Notes: generated by a model from the sequence alone, not told the origin. Shown: positions 46,217-55,346, counted from the first letter of the stretch. The stretch: DNA of 64,000 nucleotides from Candidatus Stoquefichus sp. SB1 (GCF_001244545.1 NZ_LN852692.1:161076-225075), one strand, 5' to 3'. Numbers and translations: made by a program.

Positions 46217-48548
46217 ATGAAATAGGCGAAGTCTAGAAGACCTCGCCCCTTCCCGAACCGTACGGGCACCTTTCAATGCATACGGCTCTCCATTTCTAAG
46301 TGAGTTTTCGTTTTGTGATTTGATTATATTCTAAAAGGTTTTGACTGACCTTTGTAAAACATTCCTGACACAAACATATTTGTCTACGGTTTATTCTTAT
46401 CATTTCTTTAATGATATGAGAATAAGGCATACGTAGTAAACTTATCTTCTTTCTATGAAACATGATATGCTGATGTGGATTGCCACATATATAACAGTTT
46501 CTTTTGAGAGGATTCGTATCTTTATATTTGTATTCCACAGATTGCTTGATTTTATTAAGCCACTGAGGAAAGAATATTTTATCTCTTTTAAATGAATGGT
46601 ATAGAGCTAACCTGATTGTTTTGCCTTGACCTTTATCATTTGTATACGAATAAATCAGTTGTGAATGATATTTCCTGAAGACTTTCTTTAGTGAAATATC
46701 ATACTTGCGTGCAATAGTATAGGCGATAGAATACTGAATGATGTACTGAATTCTATGCATGTCATAGTAGTTTCTGCATCCCTGGTTATTGTTAATTAAA
46801 CCTCTTAGAACCTGATTGCCATAGACAATAATATCTTCTATAGGTTTATATAATAATCGTTTAATGGAAGTGGGATATCCAAATGCATTACACATTCCCT
46901 TGTCATATAACTTTCGTATCAGCTTCTTGTTATCGATGAGAATATCAATGTCAGGGAAACCTCCTATTGATAAGATACCCAAGAAAGTGTGCCTTTTCGT
47001 TCTTCGCATGTGTGATGAGTGTCTTTTCTTCGCTGAGTCTCAGATGAAGTTCATTTTCAAGAAAGTGTTTTATTTCCTGTTTGAGCTGCTTGGCATAGGC
47101 TTTTGAAGAAATGACTCCAACCAGAAAATCGTCTGCATAGCGAACGTAGCGAATCCTACGAAAGTTAGGGTCAAGGTTATCAACGGAAGAGGTTGTTTTC
47201 AGCTCTTTCCTTAGTCGTTTGATTTCCTTGACATCATGAATACTAATGGCTTTATTGAACTGATATCTTAGTTTATTATATTTTGGATTTTTCTTACGAT
47301 ATTTTCCTATTGTATCACGCTTGATGATATCTTCCATAAATCTATCCAGTTTATCAAGATAGATGTTCGCAAGAATTGGACTGCTGCATGAGCCTTGAGC
47401 GTTGCCTCGCTTTGTTGGAAGGAACTTGTGTTCCATATCGAAGTAACCTGCTTTGAGTAGCTTATTGATGAGACGGATAAAACGTTCATCATTAATTCTT
47501 TCTCTTAGGATGGATTCAAGGATACGATGATCAATTTCATCAAAACATGCAGAGATATCTCCTTCAATAAACCATACGGCAGACTTCCAGGTAGAGACTT
47601 GAGCTAAGGCACTATGGACACTGCGATTGGGACGAAAGCTATGGGAAAGATTAGAAAATGTAGGTTCATAGATACATTCGAGTATGATACGAATACATTC
47701 CTGTACTAGCTTGTCTTTTCCATTGGGAAAGCTAAGCTTGCGCATCTTTCCATTCTTCTTGGGAATGTAAGTGATTCTGTTAGGCTGGGGATGATAACTT
47801 TCATCTTTAAAGGATGAAATGAGCTCATCAATCCATTCCTCACAGAATCCATGAAGAGAGGTTCCATCACTGCCGGCAGTTTCAGCACCATCATTGGATT
47901 TGATACTGTTATAGGCAATGTAGTAGAAATCTCTGTCGTATAAAAGACGATAGACATCCTTGTTGATGTAACAGTGATTGAGGCTGTTACGGGAACGAAA
48001 ACCTTCTAGTTTCGTTAAAAGTTTTTGATGACTCATTCGGGTCAACTCCTTTCAAAAATAGAAATTAGAAACTGTCTCCTTTCACCATGTATTATCCATT
48101 ACAGATAATCGTTGGGCTACTATTGAGACTCTCTACCCGTGATGGCTTAAATAAAGAAAAACCAGAGCACTAGGGTATATCACGGTAACACTTAATATAG
48201 TAACTCCATACTTAGGTATCCAATTGGTCTTTTGGGTTGACGATGTCAACTGTGCTAAACTACCTACTTATATTCAGTCCTTCTTATACTGAATATATAG
48301 TTTAGAGACAAGAGTGGCTACTTGAATGTGATCATAAAACCACAAGACTTGACTTTAACTCTGGAAGTTTTACCATATATGGCCTAGCTCGCCAGGCCAC
48401 TTGTTCCGATAGGAACTAATCATGGCTTTACCGACATGCTATGGTCTCTGTTGGGCTTATCCCCGCGAGATAAGTCGGTTGCTTTACATCGCAGTGTAGG
48501 AGCGATGATTTCAAAAGAAATATATATTAAGCGCAGACGCGTGCGCAC
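46217..48548 (-). mobile_element. Group II intron, 2332 bases
   Basis: On the minus strand it starts GTGCG at 48548 and ends CTATTTCAT at 46217. Domain V is recognised as a 34-base hairpin at 46288-46255 (GAGCCGTATGC ... GTACGGTTC), with a domain VI hairpin between it and the end. The borders are set by rejoining the Rpn reading frame: left ATGAA plus right AGAAGG gives continuous codons. It encodes a reverse transcriptase-maturase in antisense to the host gene fragment. Confidence 0.9.
46296..48036 (-). pseudogene. ltrA: Group II intron reverse transcriptase-maturase, frameshifted
   Basis: Starts at ATG 48036 (minus), with GAAAGGAGT before it. The N-terminal frame to 46951 covers the reverse transcriptase: SDGTSLHGF, GDISACFDEIDH, GNAQGSCSSPILANIYLDKLD and the catalytic YVRYADDFLVG. 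After FLGYLINRRFP it stops; the other frame continues GGFPDIDILIDNKK through the maturase (X) domain to an HNH-like end with CYICG and CLCQEC. The frames overlap at 46951-47009, so one base change near 46960-46990 separates them. Together about 580 residues, the normal length. Probably inactive unless frameshifting occurs. Confidence 0.85.
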
Positions 48549-48714
48549 AGAAGGTATGATTAAAATGCTTAGTCATCTTATAATGAAAAAATATCATAAA
48601 GATGCAACAGATTATCTAAAGCAATGTAATGAAGATGAATTAGAAAGAATAAGTGATTTAATGAATGATAATGTACCTTATGAAAGTTTAGTCAAACAGT
48701 ATATGGTGGATTAA
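48549..48714 (+). pseudogene. 3' exon part of the truncated Rpn copy
   Basis: Continues the fragment interrupted at 46216: EGMIKMLSHLIMKKYHKDATDYLKQ and NVPYESLVKQYMVD to TAA. It corresponds to the C-terminus of the Rpn gene upstream (EGIIQTINNLIMIKYHKDANK.., ASYESLVEQF). The open frame that seems to begin at 48436 is intron sequence and not a real start. Confidence 0.78.
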
Positions 48715-48735
48715 AAGAAAGGCTCATAGGCGAAG

Positions 48736-48767
48736 GAGTAATGATTAATTTTTCATTACTCTTTTTT
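48736..48767 (+). terminator. Intrinsic terminator after the Rpn fragment
   Basis: GAGTAATGA pairs with TCATTACTC around an eight-base loop; six T follow. Confidence 0.88.
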
Positions 48768-49126
48768 CATTTAAATTTATTTATAATAATAGTCTTAACC
48801 TTAATTGCATTTTCATCTTAAGGAGATTTTAAATAATGTTCAAATTTTACTTGATTTGGAAGATGATCAAAATATCATCATTACTGGATTAAGTGATGTA
48901 TTTGTTTTTTTATATAGTTCTCAAATGCATATTAAGGAAGAGTGATATGTGCTATTTAGGATAATATCATTTAAGATGGTAATCAGATCAAAGAAACTGA
49001 GAATGGTTGAGATATACTCCATCTGTATAGAGATAGTTATTATAGATATATACTTTTGAGTAAATACTTATTAAAAGAAAAGTGATTTCATATCAGTAAA
49101 ATTGATTTTTATTGAAATAAAAAAAA
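48768..49126. other. Gene-free stretch with possible remnant
   Basis: No intact gene. A + frame at 48840-48945 reads VQILLDLEDDQNIIITGLSD and then VFVFLYSSQM to a stop without a plausible start, which may be a worn gene end. AT-rich and otherwise unremarkable. Confidence 0.35.
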
Positions 49127-49169
49127 TGAACATCGGCAAATTGATATACGGACGTTCATTCCTTATAAA
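49127..49169 (-). terminator. Probable terminator for the HAD phosphatase gene
   Basis: On the minus strand AATGAAC pairs with GTTCATT over a long loop and is followed by TTTTTTTATT. Seven pairs only, so moderate. Confidence 0.5.
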
Positions 49170-49193
49170 TTGATATAAAAGTTTCAAATCTAT

Positions 49194-49964
49194 TTAGAGA
49201 AGCTGAAAATGTTTTAATGCTTTTGTAATACCATCGTGTTCGACATCATCAGTGACATAATCAGCGACAGTCTTGACTTCATCGTTGGCATTCCCCATAG
49301 CAATACTAATAGCAACATGTTTTAACATAGGAATATCATTTCCACCATCGCCAAAAGCCATTGTCTCTTCTAAATTGATATGATAATATTTCAAAAATTC
49401 ATCAATCCCATGTTGTTTTGTCCCACCAAGTGGCGAAATATCACAAAAAAGTGGATGCCATCTTGCTGAAATACAATGTGGCATAACCTTTAAAATTTCT
49501 TTTTCTTCATTTTCATTTACAAAACACATGCATTGGTATATTTTTTGATGAACAACTTGCGAACAATCTCCAGCAGGATGATCATCATTATGAGTAATAC
49601 GATGAATTTCATCGACACGTTCATCACGTAAATTGAAATATTTGGTATGTTCTTCTGTGAATCCACAAGGAAAAGGTTTTTGTTCAAGATAATCTAATAA
49701 GGCTTTTAAATCTTGTGATTGAATTGTATTTTCATATATAATTTTTTCTTTTGTGTAACAATATTGTCCATTTAATGTAATATATCCATCAAAAGGAAAA
49801 TCTTTTAAAACATCAAGACCATCTTTTCCTCTCCCGGTTGCAATAAATAATTTGATCCCCTTTTTTTGTAATTGTTTTAGTGTATCAAATGTATTTTCAG
49901 GAATTTTATGAGTTTGAAAACTCACTAAAGTTCCATCAATATCAAAGAAAATTGCTTTTATCAT
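49194..49964 (-). CDS. HAD-superfamily hydrolase, Cof subfamily
   Basis: 256 residues. HAD motif I IFFDIDGTLVSF, motif II FIATGRGKDG, and motif IV AFGDGGNDIPMLKHVAISIAMGNANDEVK; the cap between is of the C2B (Cof) type. These enzymes dephosphorylate sugar phosphates, flavin or pyridoxal phosphates; the substrate here is unknown. It is the only confident single-gene unit on the minus strand apart from rpmB. A GGAGG-like site (GGAGGAAAGATT read on the minus strand) precedes the ATG. Confidence 0.92.
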   Translation of the reverse strand: MIKAIFFDIDGTLVSFQTHKIPENTFDTLKQLQKKGIKLFIATGRGKDGLDVLKDFPFDGYITLNGQYCYTKEKIIYENTIQSQDLKALLDYLEQKPFPCGFTEEHTKYFNLRDERVDEIHRITHNDDHPAGDCSQVVHQKIYQCMCFVNENEEKEILKVMPHCISARWHPLFCDISPLGGTKQHGIDEFLKYYHINLEETMAFGDGGNDIPMLKHVAISIAMGNANDEVKTVADYVTDDVEHDGITKALKHFQLL

Positions 49965-50062
49965 AATCTTTCCTCCATATGTTATGATTATACCATTAAG
50001 TTGTATTCATTCAAAAAATTATTTTCATAATTTGATTGATTTTTATGTTTTCTTATTTTGCT

Positions 50063-50071
50063 TGTTATAAT
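50063..50071 (+). promoter_or_regulatory. Extended -10 promoter for the AEC transporter
   Basis: TGTTATAAT lies 23 bases before the ATG; TTATGT 17 bases upstream is a weak -35. Confidence 0.5.
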
Positions 50072-50094
50072 AACAAGGAAAGTGTGGGGATACA

Positions 50095-51003
50095 ATGTTT
50101 GATGTTTTGATAAAGTCTTTTACCTTTATATTGATTATTGTGATTGCATATAGTTTAAAAAAAGCAAAAATATTAAAAAAAGAAGATGCCAATGTTTTAG
50201 CAACGATTATCATGAATATTACTTTACCATGTGCCCTTTTAACGAGTGCTAATGGAATTGCTTTAGATAGTACAATTTTAATATTGATTGCTATTGGTAT
50301 TCTTTCTAATGTCATGATGATTATGATTGGTTATTTAGCAAGTATGAAAGATAATGCAAAAATGAAAGGGGCATACATGATTAATACCTCTGGTTATAAT
50401 ATTGGAAATTTTGTCTTGCCTTTTGTGCAAAGTTTTTTTCCAGGATTAGGAGTTGTCTATTTATGTTCTTTTGATATTGGTAATGCTTTAATGGGATTAG
50501 GAATAACATATGCTGCAGCAGATCATGTTGCAAGTGGAGAAAATCATTTTGATATATCAGAATTATTTAAAAAATTATTTTCTTCAATTCCATTTGATGT
50601 TTATGTTTTGATTTTTATACTTGCTATTTTTAAACTTCAAATTCCTTCACCAATATTGACAATTGCTTCAACAATTGGAGCAGGTAATAGTTTTTTAGCC
50701 ATGTTGATGATTGGATTAATGTTAGAAATTCAAGTTTCTGCCTCAGAAGCTAAAAATGTTTTTAAGATACTAGGACTAAGAATTATAGGGACAATTTTCA
50801 TTTCAGGATTAACACTTTTGTTACCTTTGCCTATCTTAGCTAAACAAATATTGATTATGGCATATTGTGCACCATTGTCAACAGTATCAGCTGTTTTCAC
50901 CAAGAAAATTGGTTATCAAGGTGATATGTCAGCAACGGCAAATTCATTAAGTATTGTTTTATCGATTGTTTGCATAGTTATTTTGTTATTGATATTTATA
51001 TAA
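50095..51003 (+). CDS. AEC (auxin efflux carrier) family transporter
   Basis: 302 residues with about ten transmembrane segments in two halves. AEC/Mem_trans features: IIMNITLPCALLTSANGI, INTSGYNIGNFVLPFVQSFFPGLGVVYLCSFDIGNA and YCAPLSTVSAVFTKKIG. Bacterial members move organic acids such as malate or malonate. Single gene followed by a terminator. Substrate unknown. Confidence 0.9.
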   Translation: MFDVLIKSFTFILIIVIAYSLKKAKILKKEDANVLATIIMNITLPCALLTSANGIALDSTILILIAIGILSNVMMIMIGYLASMKDNAKMKGAYMINTSGYNIGNFVLPFVQSFFPGLGVVYLCSFDIGNALMGLGITYAAADHVASGENHFDISELFKKLFSSIPFDVYVLIFILAIFKLQIPSPILTIASTIGAGNSFLAMLMIGLMLEIQVSASEAKNVFKILGLRIIGTIFISGLTLLLPLPILAKQILIMAYCAPLSTVSAVFTKKIGYQGDMSATANSLSIVLSIVCIVILLLIFI

Positions 51004-51018
51004 TATATTGTTTTTATA

Positions 51019-51048
51019 GAGACCATAATTTTTATGGCTCTTTTTTTT
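51019..51048 (+). terminator. Intrinsic terminator after the AEC gene
   Basis: GAGACCATAA pairs with TTATGGCTC (one mismatch) and T8 follows. Confidence 0.87.
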
Positions 51049-51090
51049 ATTTCAGATTAAAATAAAAATAGGGGAGAAGGGAGGTGACAT

Positions 51091-52161
51091 ATGTCTGTAT
51101 CAAATAATTATGAAGTGAGAATTATTTTAGGATATGATCAAAGAGGTAAACCAATTTATACTTCTATTTATACAGAAAGATATCCTGAAATAGAAATTGT
51201 TAATTGTCATCATTCACAAAAGAAAATAAAGAAAGTCTTATTTGAGGATGTTTTAGAAAGGTGGCTAATTTCGATTAGAGAAAGTGTAAAACCACAGAGT
51301 TTTTATAAATATCAGGCAACAGTTCATTTATATCTTATTCCTTATATGGGAAAAGAAGATATAAAAACAGTGAATGCCTTATTGATCAATCAATTTTTAG
51401 AGAAAATGGCCAGTAGTGGCAGACAAAATCATGAAGGACTTTCAGAAAGTACTTTAAAGATGATTGTCTTTATTATCAAAGATACTTTTAAGTATGCTTA
51501 TTATCATGGCTTAAGAGAAGAAACAATAGGTAAAATTATTGTTCCTAAGAAAAAACAAACATCAATACATTTGAATATATTACAAGAAAAAGATCGTAGA
51601 AAATTGGTTGAATATATTTTTAATCATCCTTATCCGTTATATATAGGTATTGGATTAAGTCTTTGCTGTGGCCTAAGAATTGGGGAAATATGTGCTTTGC
51701 AAGGGAAAAATATTGATTTAGAAAATCAGTATATGAGTATTGATGGAACGATGCAAAGAATCAAAGTAGAAGATGGTCAACAAAAAACATCAATTGTTAT
51801 TTCTACACCTAAATCAAAAACATCAAAACGGATTGTACCAATCCCACATGTGATGTTTGAATTATTACAACAAATTCATTATCAGGAAGAAGATTATATA
51901 TTATCTGCAAGTTCAAATTATATTGAACCGAGAAGATTATCAAGACATTTTAAAAAATTATTAAGAATCTTAGAAATAGAAGATATTAATTATCATAGTC
52001 TAAGACATACTTTTGCTTCATTATGTATAGAATCAGGAATGGATGATCGGACATTAAGTGAAATCCTTGGGCATTCTAGTGTGAATATGACATTAAATCG
52101 TTATGTTCATCCTCATCTCAAGATTAAACATGAAATGATCAATAAAGTTGATTTTAAATAA
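51091..52161 (+). CDS. Tyrosine recombinase (integrase), likely invertase of the adjacent promoter
   Basis: 356 residues. An N-terminal AP2-like DNA-binding part (YEVRIILGYDQRGKPIY), a SAM-like domain (LFEDVLERWL.., about 50-145) and the catalytic domain with R in CGLRIGEICAL, HSLRHTFASL, GHSS and the nucleophile Tyr in LNRYVHPH. GGGAGGTG lies before the ATG. No excision partner or phage genes are next to it; instead an inverted-repeat pair starts 5 bases past the stop and the polysaccharide locus follows, so I infer that it inverts that segment. Confidence 0.88.
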   Translation: MSVSNNYEVRIILGYDQRGKPIYTSIYTERYPEIEIVNCHHSQKKIKKVLFEDVLERWLISIRESVKPQSFYKYQATVHLYLIPYMGKEDIKTVNALLINQFLEKMASSGRQNHEGLSESTLKMIVFIIKDTFKYAYYHGLREETIGKIIVPKKKQTSIHLNILQEKDRRKLVEYIFNHPYPLYIGIGLSLCCGLRIGEICALQGKNIDLENQYMSIDGTMQRIKVEDGQQKTSIVISTPKSKTSKRIVPIPHVMFELLQQIHYQEEDYILSASSNYIEPRRLSRHFKKLLRILEIEDINYHSLRHTFASLCIESGMDDRTLSEILGHSSVNMTLNRYVHPHLKIKHEMINKVDFK

Positions 52162-52165
52162 AAAA

Positions 52166-52189
52166 GTCCAAGAATATACTATTCTTAGA
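52166..52189 (+). repeat. Left inverted repeat of a putative invertible segment
   Basis: GTC-N2-AGAATATACTATTCT-N-AGA. The 15-base core returns in reverse complement at 52329-52343. The core is itself a dyad (AGAATA-TAC-TATTCT), like a recombinase core site. With flanking AAA/TTT it can also form a hairpin that could end integrase transcription. Confidence 0.8.
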
Positions 52190-52324
52190 CTTTATCGACG
52201 ACTTCTGTATCATTATAAGGTAAAATAATATATTTTGCAACCAGTTGTTTGGATTATTAAGTCAATAGAATTGTATATTTCTATAAAATTCATCAATTAT
52301 ATAAGATATTATGCTGAGTTTTTC
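52190..52324. other. Putative invertible promoter segment
   Basis: About 135 bases between the inverted repeats, with no gene. It carries a good promoter that points to the minus strand in this assembly and nothing comparable on the + strand. Inversion would turn it toward the antiterminator and polysaccharide genes. Confidence 0.72.
52212..52240 (-). promoter_or_regulatory. Promoter inside the invertible segment, facing away from the glycan locus
   Basis: On the minus strand TTGCAA (52240-52235), exactly 17 bases, TATAAT (52217-52212). Here it points into the 3' end of the recombinase gene. Confidence 0.75.
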
Positions 52325-52348
52325 TCTTAGAATAGTATATTCTACGAC
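52325..52348 (-). repeat. Right inverted repeat of the putative invertible segment
   Basis: Reverse complement of the left repeat with the same 15-base core (AGAATAGTATATTCT on + strand, 52329-52343), plus matching TCT and GAC at the same offsets; 21 of 24 positions agree. Confidence 0.8.
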
Positions 52349-52428
52349 AGACTTCAGTACAATATTTTTGATGAAATAATCACTGACGAGCGCATGTTAT
52401 GGAGTTAAAATGTTCATAGATGAAAAAG

Positions 52429-52456
52429 GTGTAACTGTTTTTTTATATAGTTACAC
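52429..52456 (+). promoter_or_regulatory. Leader hairpin before the antiterminator gene
   Basis: GTGTAACT pairs perfectly with AGTTACAC around a 12-base U-rich loop, 20 bases before the ribosome site. It lies downstream of the invertible segment and so would be in its transcript. It could be a recognition element for a NusG-like antiterminator, or an attenuator. Confidence 0.5.
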
Positions 52457-52485
52457 TGGGATTTTACTGTCTTTTGGAGGTAAGA

Positions 52486-52998
52486 ATGATAGACTGGTTT
52501 GTATTGGAAGTCAATTTTGAAAATGAAAATAAAATACTTGATATCTTGAATTCGGATCTTTTTCTACCTTGTGTAAAAAGATCTTTTATTTTAAGAAGAA
52601 AGCAATTAAAGAGTTTTGGTACAGAATGGAAAATATATGAATTTGATGTTTTAAAGGGTATTATTTTTTTAGAGATTTGTAATTTAAATTTATTTAAAAA
52701 GACATTAGTAAAATGTAAAGAAATCTTTGAATTGAATCATCATCAAAAGATAAAATTAAAAAAATTACAAGAATATGATTTATTGTTTTTAAATAAATTT
52801 AATTCTACAACTATTGATCATTCTACAGGAGATATTGTAAATGGAAAGATTGTTGTTAATGAAGGACCATTAAAAGGATGCGAAGATATGATTAGAAAAG
52901 TTGATCGTCATAAACGATTAGCTTTTTTTAAATATAAATTTTCTTTTAGTGATAGTGATATTTGTTTGGGATTAGAAATCAAGAATAAAACTGTATAG
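52486..52998 (+). CDS. NusG-like transcription antiterminator (LoaP/UpxY type)
   Basis: 170 residues from ATG 52486, with GGAGG at 52476-52480. The NGN domain begins DWFVLEVNFENENKIL and the C-terminal KOW-like domain contains DIVNGKIVVNEGPLKGCEDMIRKVDRHKR. It is a specialised NusG paralogue, as found at the head of long polysaccharide operons (UpxY in Bacteroides, LoaP in Firmicutes), where it lets RNA polymerase read through. Sequence is AT-rich and divergent; the family call rests on domain order and place. Confidence 0.82.
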   Translation: MIDWFVLEVNFENENKILDILNSDLFLPCVKRSFILRRKQLKSFGTEWKIYEFDVLKGIIFLEICNLNLFKKTLVKCKEIFELNHHQKIKLKKLQEYDLLFLNKFNSTTIDHSTGDIVNGKIVVNEGPLKGCEDMIRKVDRHKRLAFFKYKFSFSDSDICLGLEIKNKTV

Positions 52999-53148
52999 GA
53001 ATATTATCAAAATATAATATTAAAAGGATAACAAATAGAAAAATTATTAATGCTATATATTCTAAAGCCAAGATACGAGAATGTAATTATTTTAAGCAAG
53101 TATATAGTAAACTGATTTTTTGCGTTTGAAAGGAGTTGAAGGGGAATT

Positions 53149-54357
53149 ATGAAAAAAAGAATTATCCCATTCTCACCACCTGATATGGGTGATAATGAGA
53201 TAAATGAAGTTATAGGGACTTTAAAATCAGGATGGATTACAACTGGTCCTAAAGTCAAGGAATTCGAAAAGGAAATTGCTCAGTTCTGCCATACATCTCA
53301 AGCAGTATGTCTCAATAGTGCAACTGCCTGTATGGAAATGACTTTAAGAATGCTAGGTGTTGGTCCTGGTGATGAAGTCATTACATCTGCCTATACCTAT
53401 ACTGCATCTTGCAGTGTTATCTGTCATGTTGGGGCAACACCTGTATTGGTTGATGTCAGCAAGGATTCCTATGAAATGGATTATGATCAGCTGGCTGATA
53501 AGATAACGGATAGAACAAAGGTTATCATTCCAGTTGATTTGGCTGGTATCATGTGTGATTATGATAGAATATTTGAAGTTGTTGAAGCAAGGAAAGAATT
53601 GTTTCATCCATCAAATCAGCTTCAGAAAGCATTTGGAAGAATTATTGTAATGGCAGATGCAGCTCATGCATTTGGAGCAGAAAGAAAAGGAAAGATGTGT
53701 GGTGAGGTCGCAGACTTCACTTCTTTTAGTTTCCACGCAGTGAAGAATCTAACAACTGCAGAAGGAGGAGCGGTTGTCTGGAGAGATATACCTGAAATTG
53801 ATAATGACTGGATATATCATCAGTATCAGCTGTTATCATTGCATGGTCAAACAAAGGATGCGCTTAATAAGACAAAGCTAGGAGCATGGGAATACGATAT
53901 CATGTCACCATCCTATAAATGTAATATGACAGATATTATGGGTGGAATAGGCTTGGCTCAATTTAAGAGATATCCAGAAATGTTAGCAAGAAGAAAAGAG
54001 ATTATATCTCAATATAATGTGACACTTAAGCCATTGGGGATAGAGGTGCTCAATCATTATAGCGATGATCATCAGTCAAGTGGACACCTGTATCTCACAA
54101 GAATTCCAGGATTAAATCTAGAACAGAGAAATCATATTATAGAGAAGATGGCAGAGAAAGGCATAGCATGCAATGTGCATTATAAGCCATTGCCATTATT
54201 AACAGCATATAAGAATCTTGGCTTTGATATTAAGGACTATCCAAATGCCTATGATATGTATAAGAATGAAATCACATTGCCACTTCATACACATCTAAGT
54301 GATGAGGATGTCAATTATGTGATTCAGTGTATAAAGGAGGTAATTGGATGTATTTAA
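53149..54357 (+). CDS. DegT/DnrJ/EryC1-family sugar aminotransferase
   Basis: 402 residues. PLP-dependent transamination of a keto sugar nucleotide. It starts FSPPDMGDNEINEV..LKSGWITTGP, then VCLNSATACMEMTL, SAYTYTASC, ADAAHAFGA and the PLP lysine K199 in SFHAVKNLTTAEGG. The product amino sugar would be used by the glycan pathway below. Base composition is higher in G+C than its downstream neighbours. AAAGGAG lies before the ATG. The next gene overlaps its end by 10 bases. Confidence 0.92.
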   Translation: MKKRIIPFSPPDMGDNEINEVIGTLKSGWITTGPKVKEFEKEIAQFCHTSQAVCLNSATACMEMTLRMLGVGPGDEVITSAYTYTASCSVICHVGATPVLVDVSKDSYEMDYDQLADKITDRTKVIIPVDLAGIMCDYDRIFEVVEARKELFHPSNQLQKAFGRIIVMADAAHAFGAERKGKMCGEVADFTSFSFHAVKNLTTAEGGAVVWRDIPEIDNDWIYHQYQLLSLHGQTKDALNKTKLGAWEYDIMSPSYKCNMTDIMGGIGLAQFKRYPEMLARRKEIISQYNVTLKPLGIEVLNHYSDDHQSSGHLYLTRIPGLNLEQRNHIIEKMAEKGIACNVHYKPLPLLTAYKNLGFDIKDYPNAYDMYKNEITLPLHTHLSDEDVNYVIQCIKEVIGCI

Positions 54358-55346
54358 TAGTAGGTGGGACAAGTTTTATAGGAGTATATGTAGTTGATGA
54401 ACTACTATCTCACAATTGTAAAATAGCCGTAACGGGCAGAAATAATAAATTTAAAAATTATTTTCTTTCAAAAGGAGTTCCATATTACAATTTGGATTTA
54501 ACTAATAAAGATGATTTTAATAGTTTACCTAAAAAAAATATAGAAGGTGTTATTTTATTGGGTGGGCTATTACCTGCAAATGTAAATTTGGGTCAGTGTG
54601 AAGAAAATGCTGCTGATTACTTTCTAGTAAATACTATAGGAACTATAAATTTATTAGAATATTGTAGAGAAAATGGTATAAAAAGAGTTATTTCTACAAC
54701 ATCATATGCCGATGTGATAAATTCATGGTCAAAAGATAGGGCACTTACAGAAGAAGAACCAAGAAATTACAAATATGATGGAGACCATGCAGTATATGTT
54801 TTTTCTAAGAATGCTGCCAATGATGTGCTTGAATATTATAATCAACAATATGGAATGAGAAATGCAGTATTTAGATTTCCGATGGTTTTAGGAGTTGGAC
54901 CACATGGCTATTATAGTGTTAATGGTCAACAACAGAAATCGGGTTTCCAAATATTTTTGGATAATTCTATTAATGGAGAAGATATTTGTATATTTGGGGA
55001 TTCATCAACGATTAGGGATGTCGTGTATATCAAAGATGTAGCTAAGGCTTTTTACCTAGCACTTAAGAGTGAAAAAACATATGGGCTATATAATATAACT
55101 TCTGGTAGAGGATTATCGTTGTTAGAGCAAGCAAATATAATGGCGGAAATATTTAAAACTGAAAAAAAATCAAATATTATACTAAAACCAGAAATAGCCA
55201 ATCATTCAAAATCATTTCTTTTTTCCATTGAAAAAGCAAATAGAGATTTTGGATATAATCCCAAATACTCTGATTTTAGAGTAATGATGGAAGATTATAA
55301 AAAGGATTTGCAGGCAAACAAATATATTGATTTGTTTAAATATTAG
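54348..55346 (+). CDS. NAD-dependent epimerase/dehydratase (extended SDR)
   Basis: 332 residues from ATG 54348, with AAAGGAGGT at 54333-54341. The N-terminal GGTSFIG binds NAD(P); the catalytic YxxxK is YVFSK in HAVYVFSKNAAND; RFPMVLGVGP and FGDSSTIRDVVYIKDVAKA are typical of sugar-nucleotide epimerases and dehydratases. Together with the aminotransferase it should make a modified sugar nucleotide. The exact reaction is not clear. Confidence 0.88.
   Translation: MYLIVGGTSFIGVYVVDELLSHNCKIAVTGRNNKFKNYFLSKGVPYYNLDLTNKDDFNSLPKKNIEGVILLGGLLPANVNLGQCEENAADYFLVNTIGTINLLEYCRENGIKRVISTTSYADVINSWSKDRALTEEEPRNYKYDGDHAVYVFSKNAANDVLEYYNQQYGMRNAVFRFPMVLGVGPHGYYSVNGQQQKSGFQIFLDNSINGEDICIFGDSSTIRDVVYIKDVAKAFYLALKSEKTYGLYNITSGRGLSLLEQANIMAEIFKTEKKSNIILKPEIANHSKSFLFSIEKANRDFGYNPKYSDFRVMMEDYKKDLQANKYIDLFKY

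Noticed and set aside
48436..48548. N-terminal part of an open frame running into the Rpn tail (MLWSLLGLSPRDKS...)
   Set aside because: It is group II intron sequence read on the wrong strand; the frame is open only by chance before the true exon at 48549.
52164..52191. Reading the left repeat only as the recombinase terminator
   Set aside because: It can fold as a hairpin, but the reverse-complement copy at 52325-52348 and the enclosed promoter are not explained by a terminator alone.
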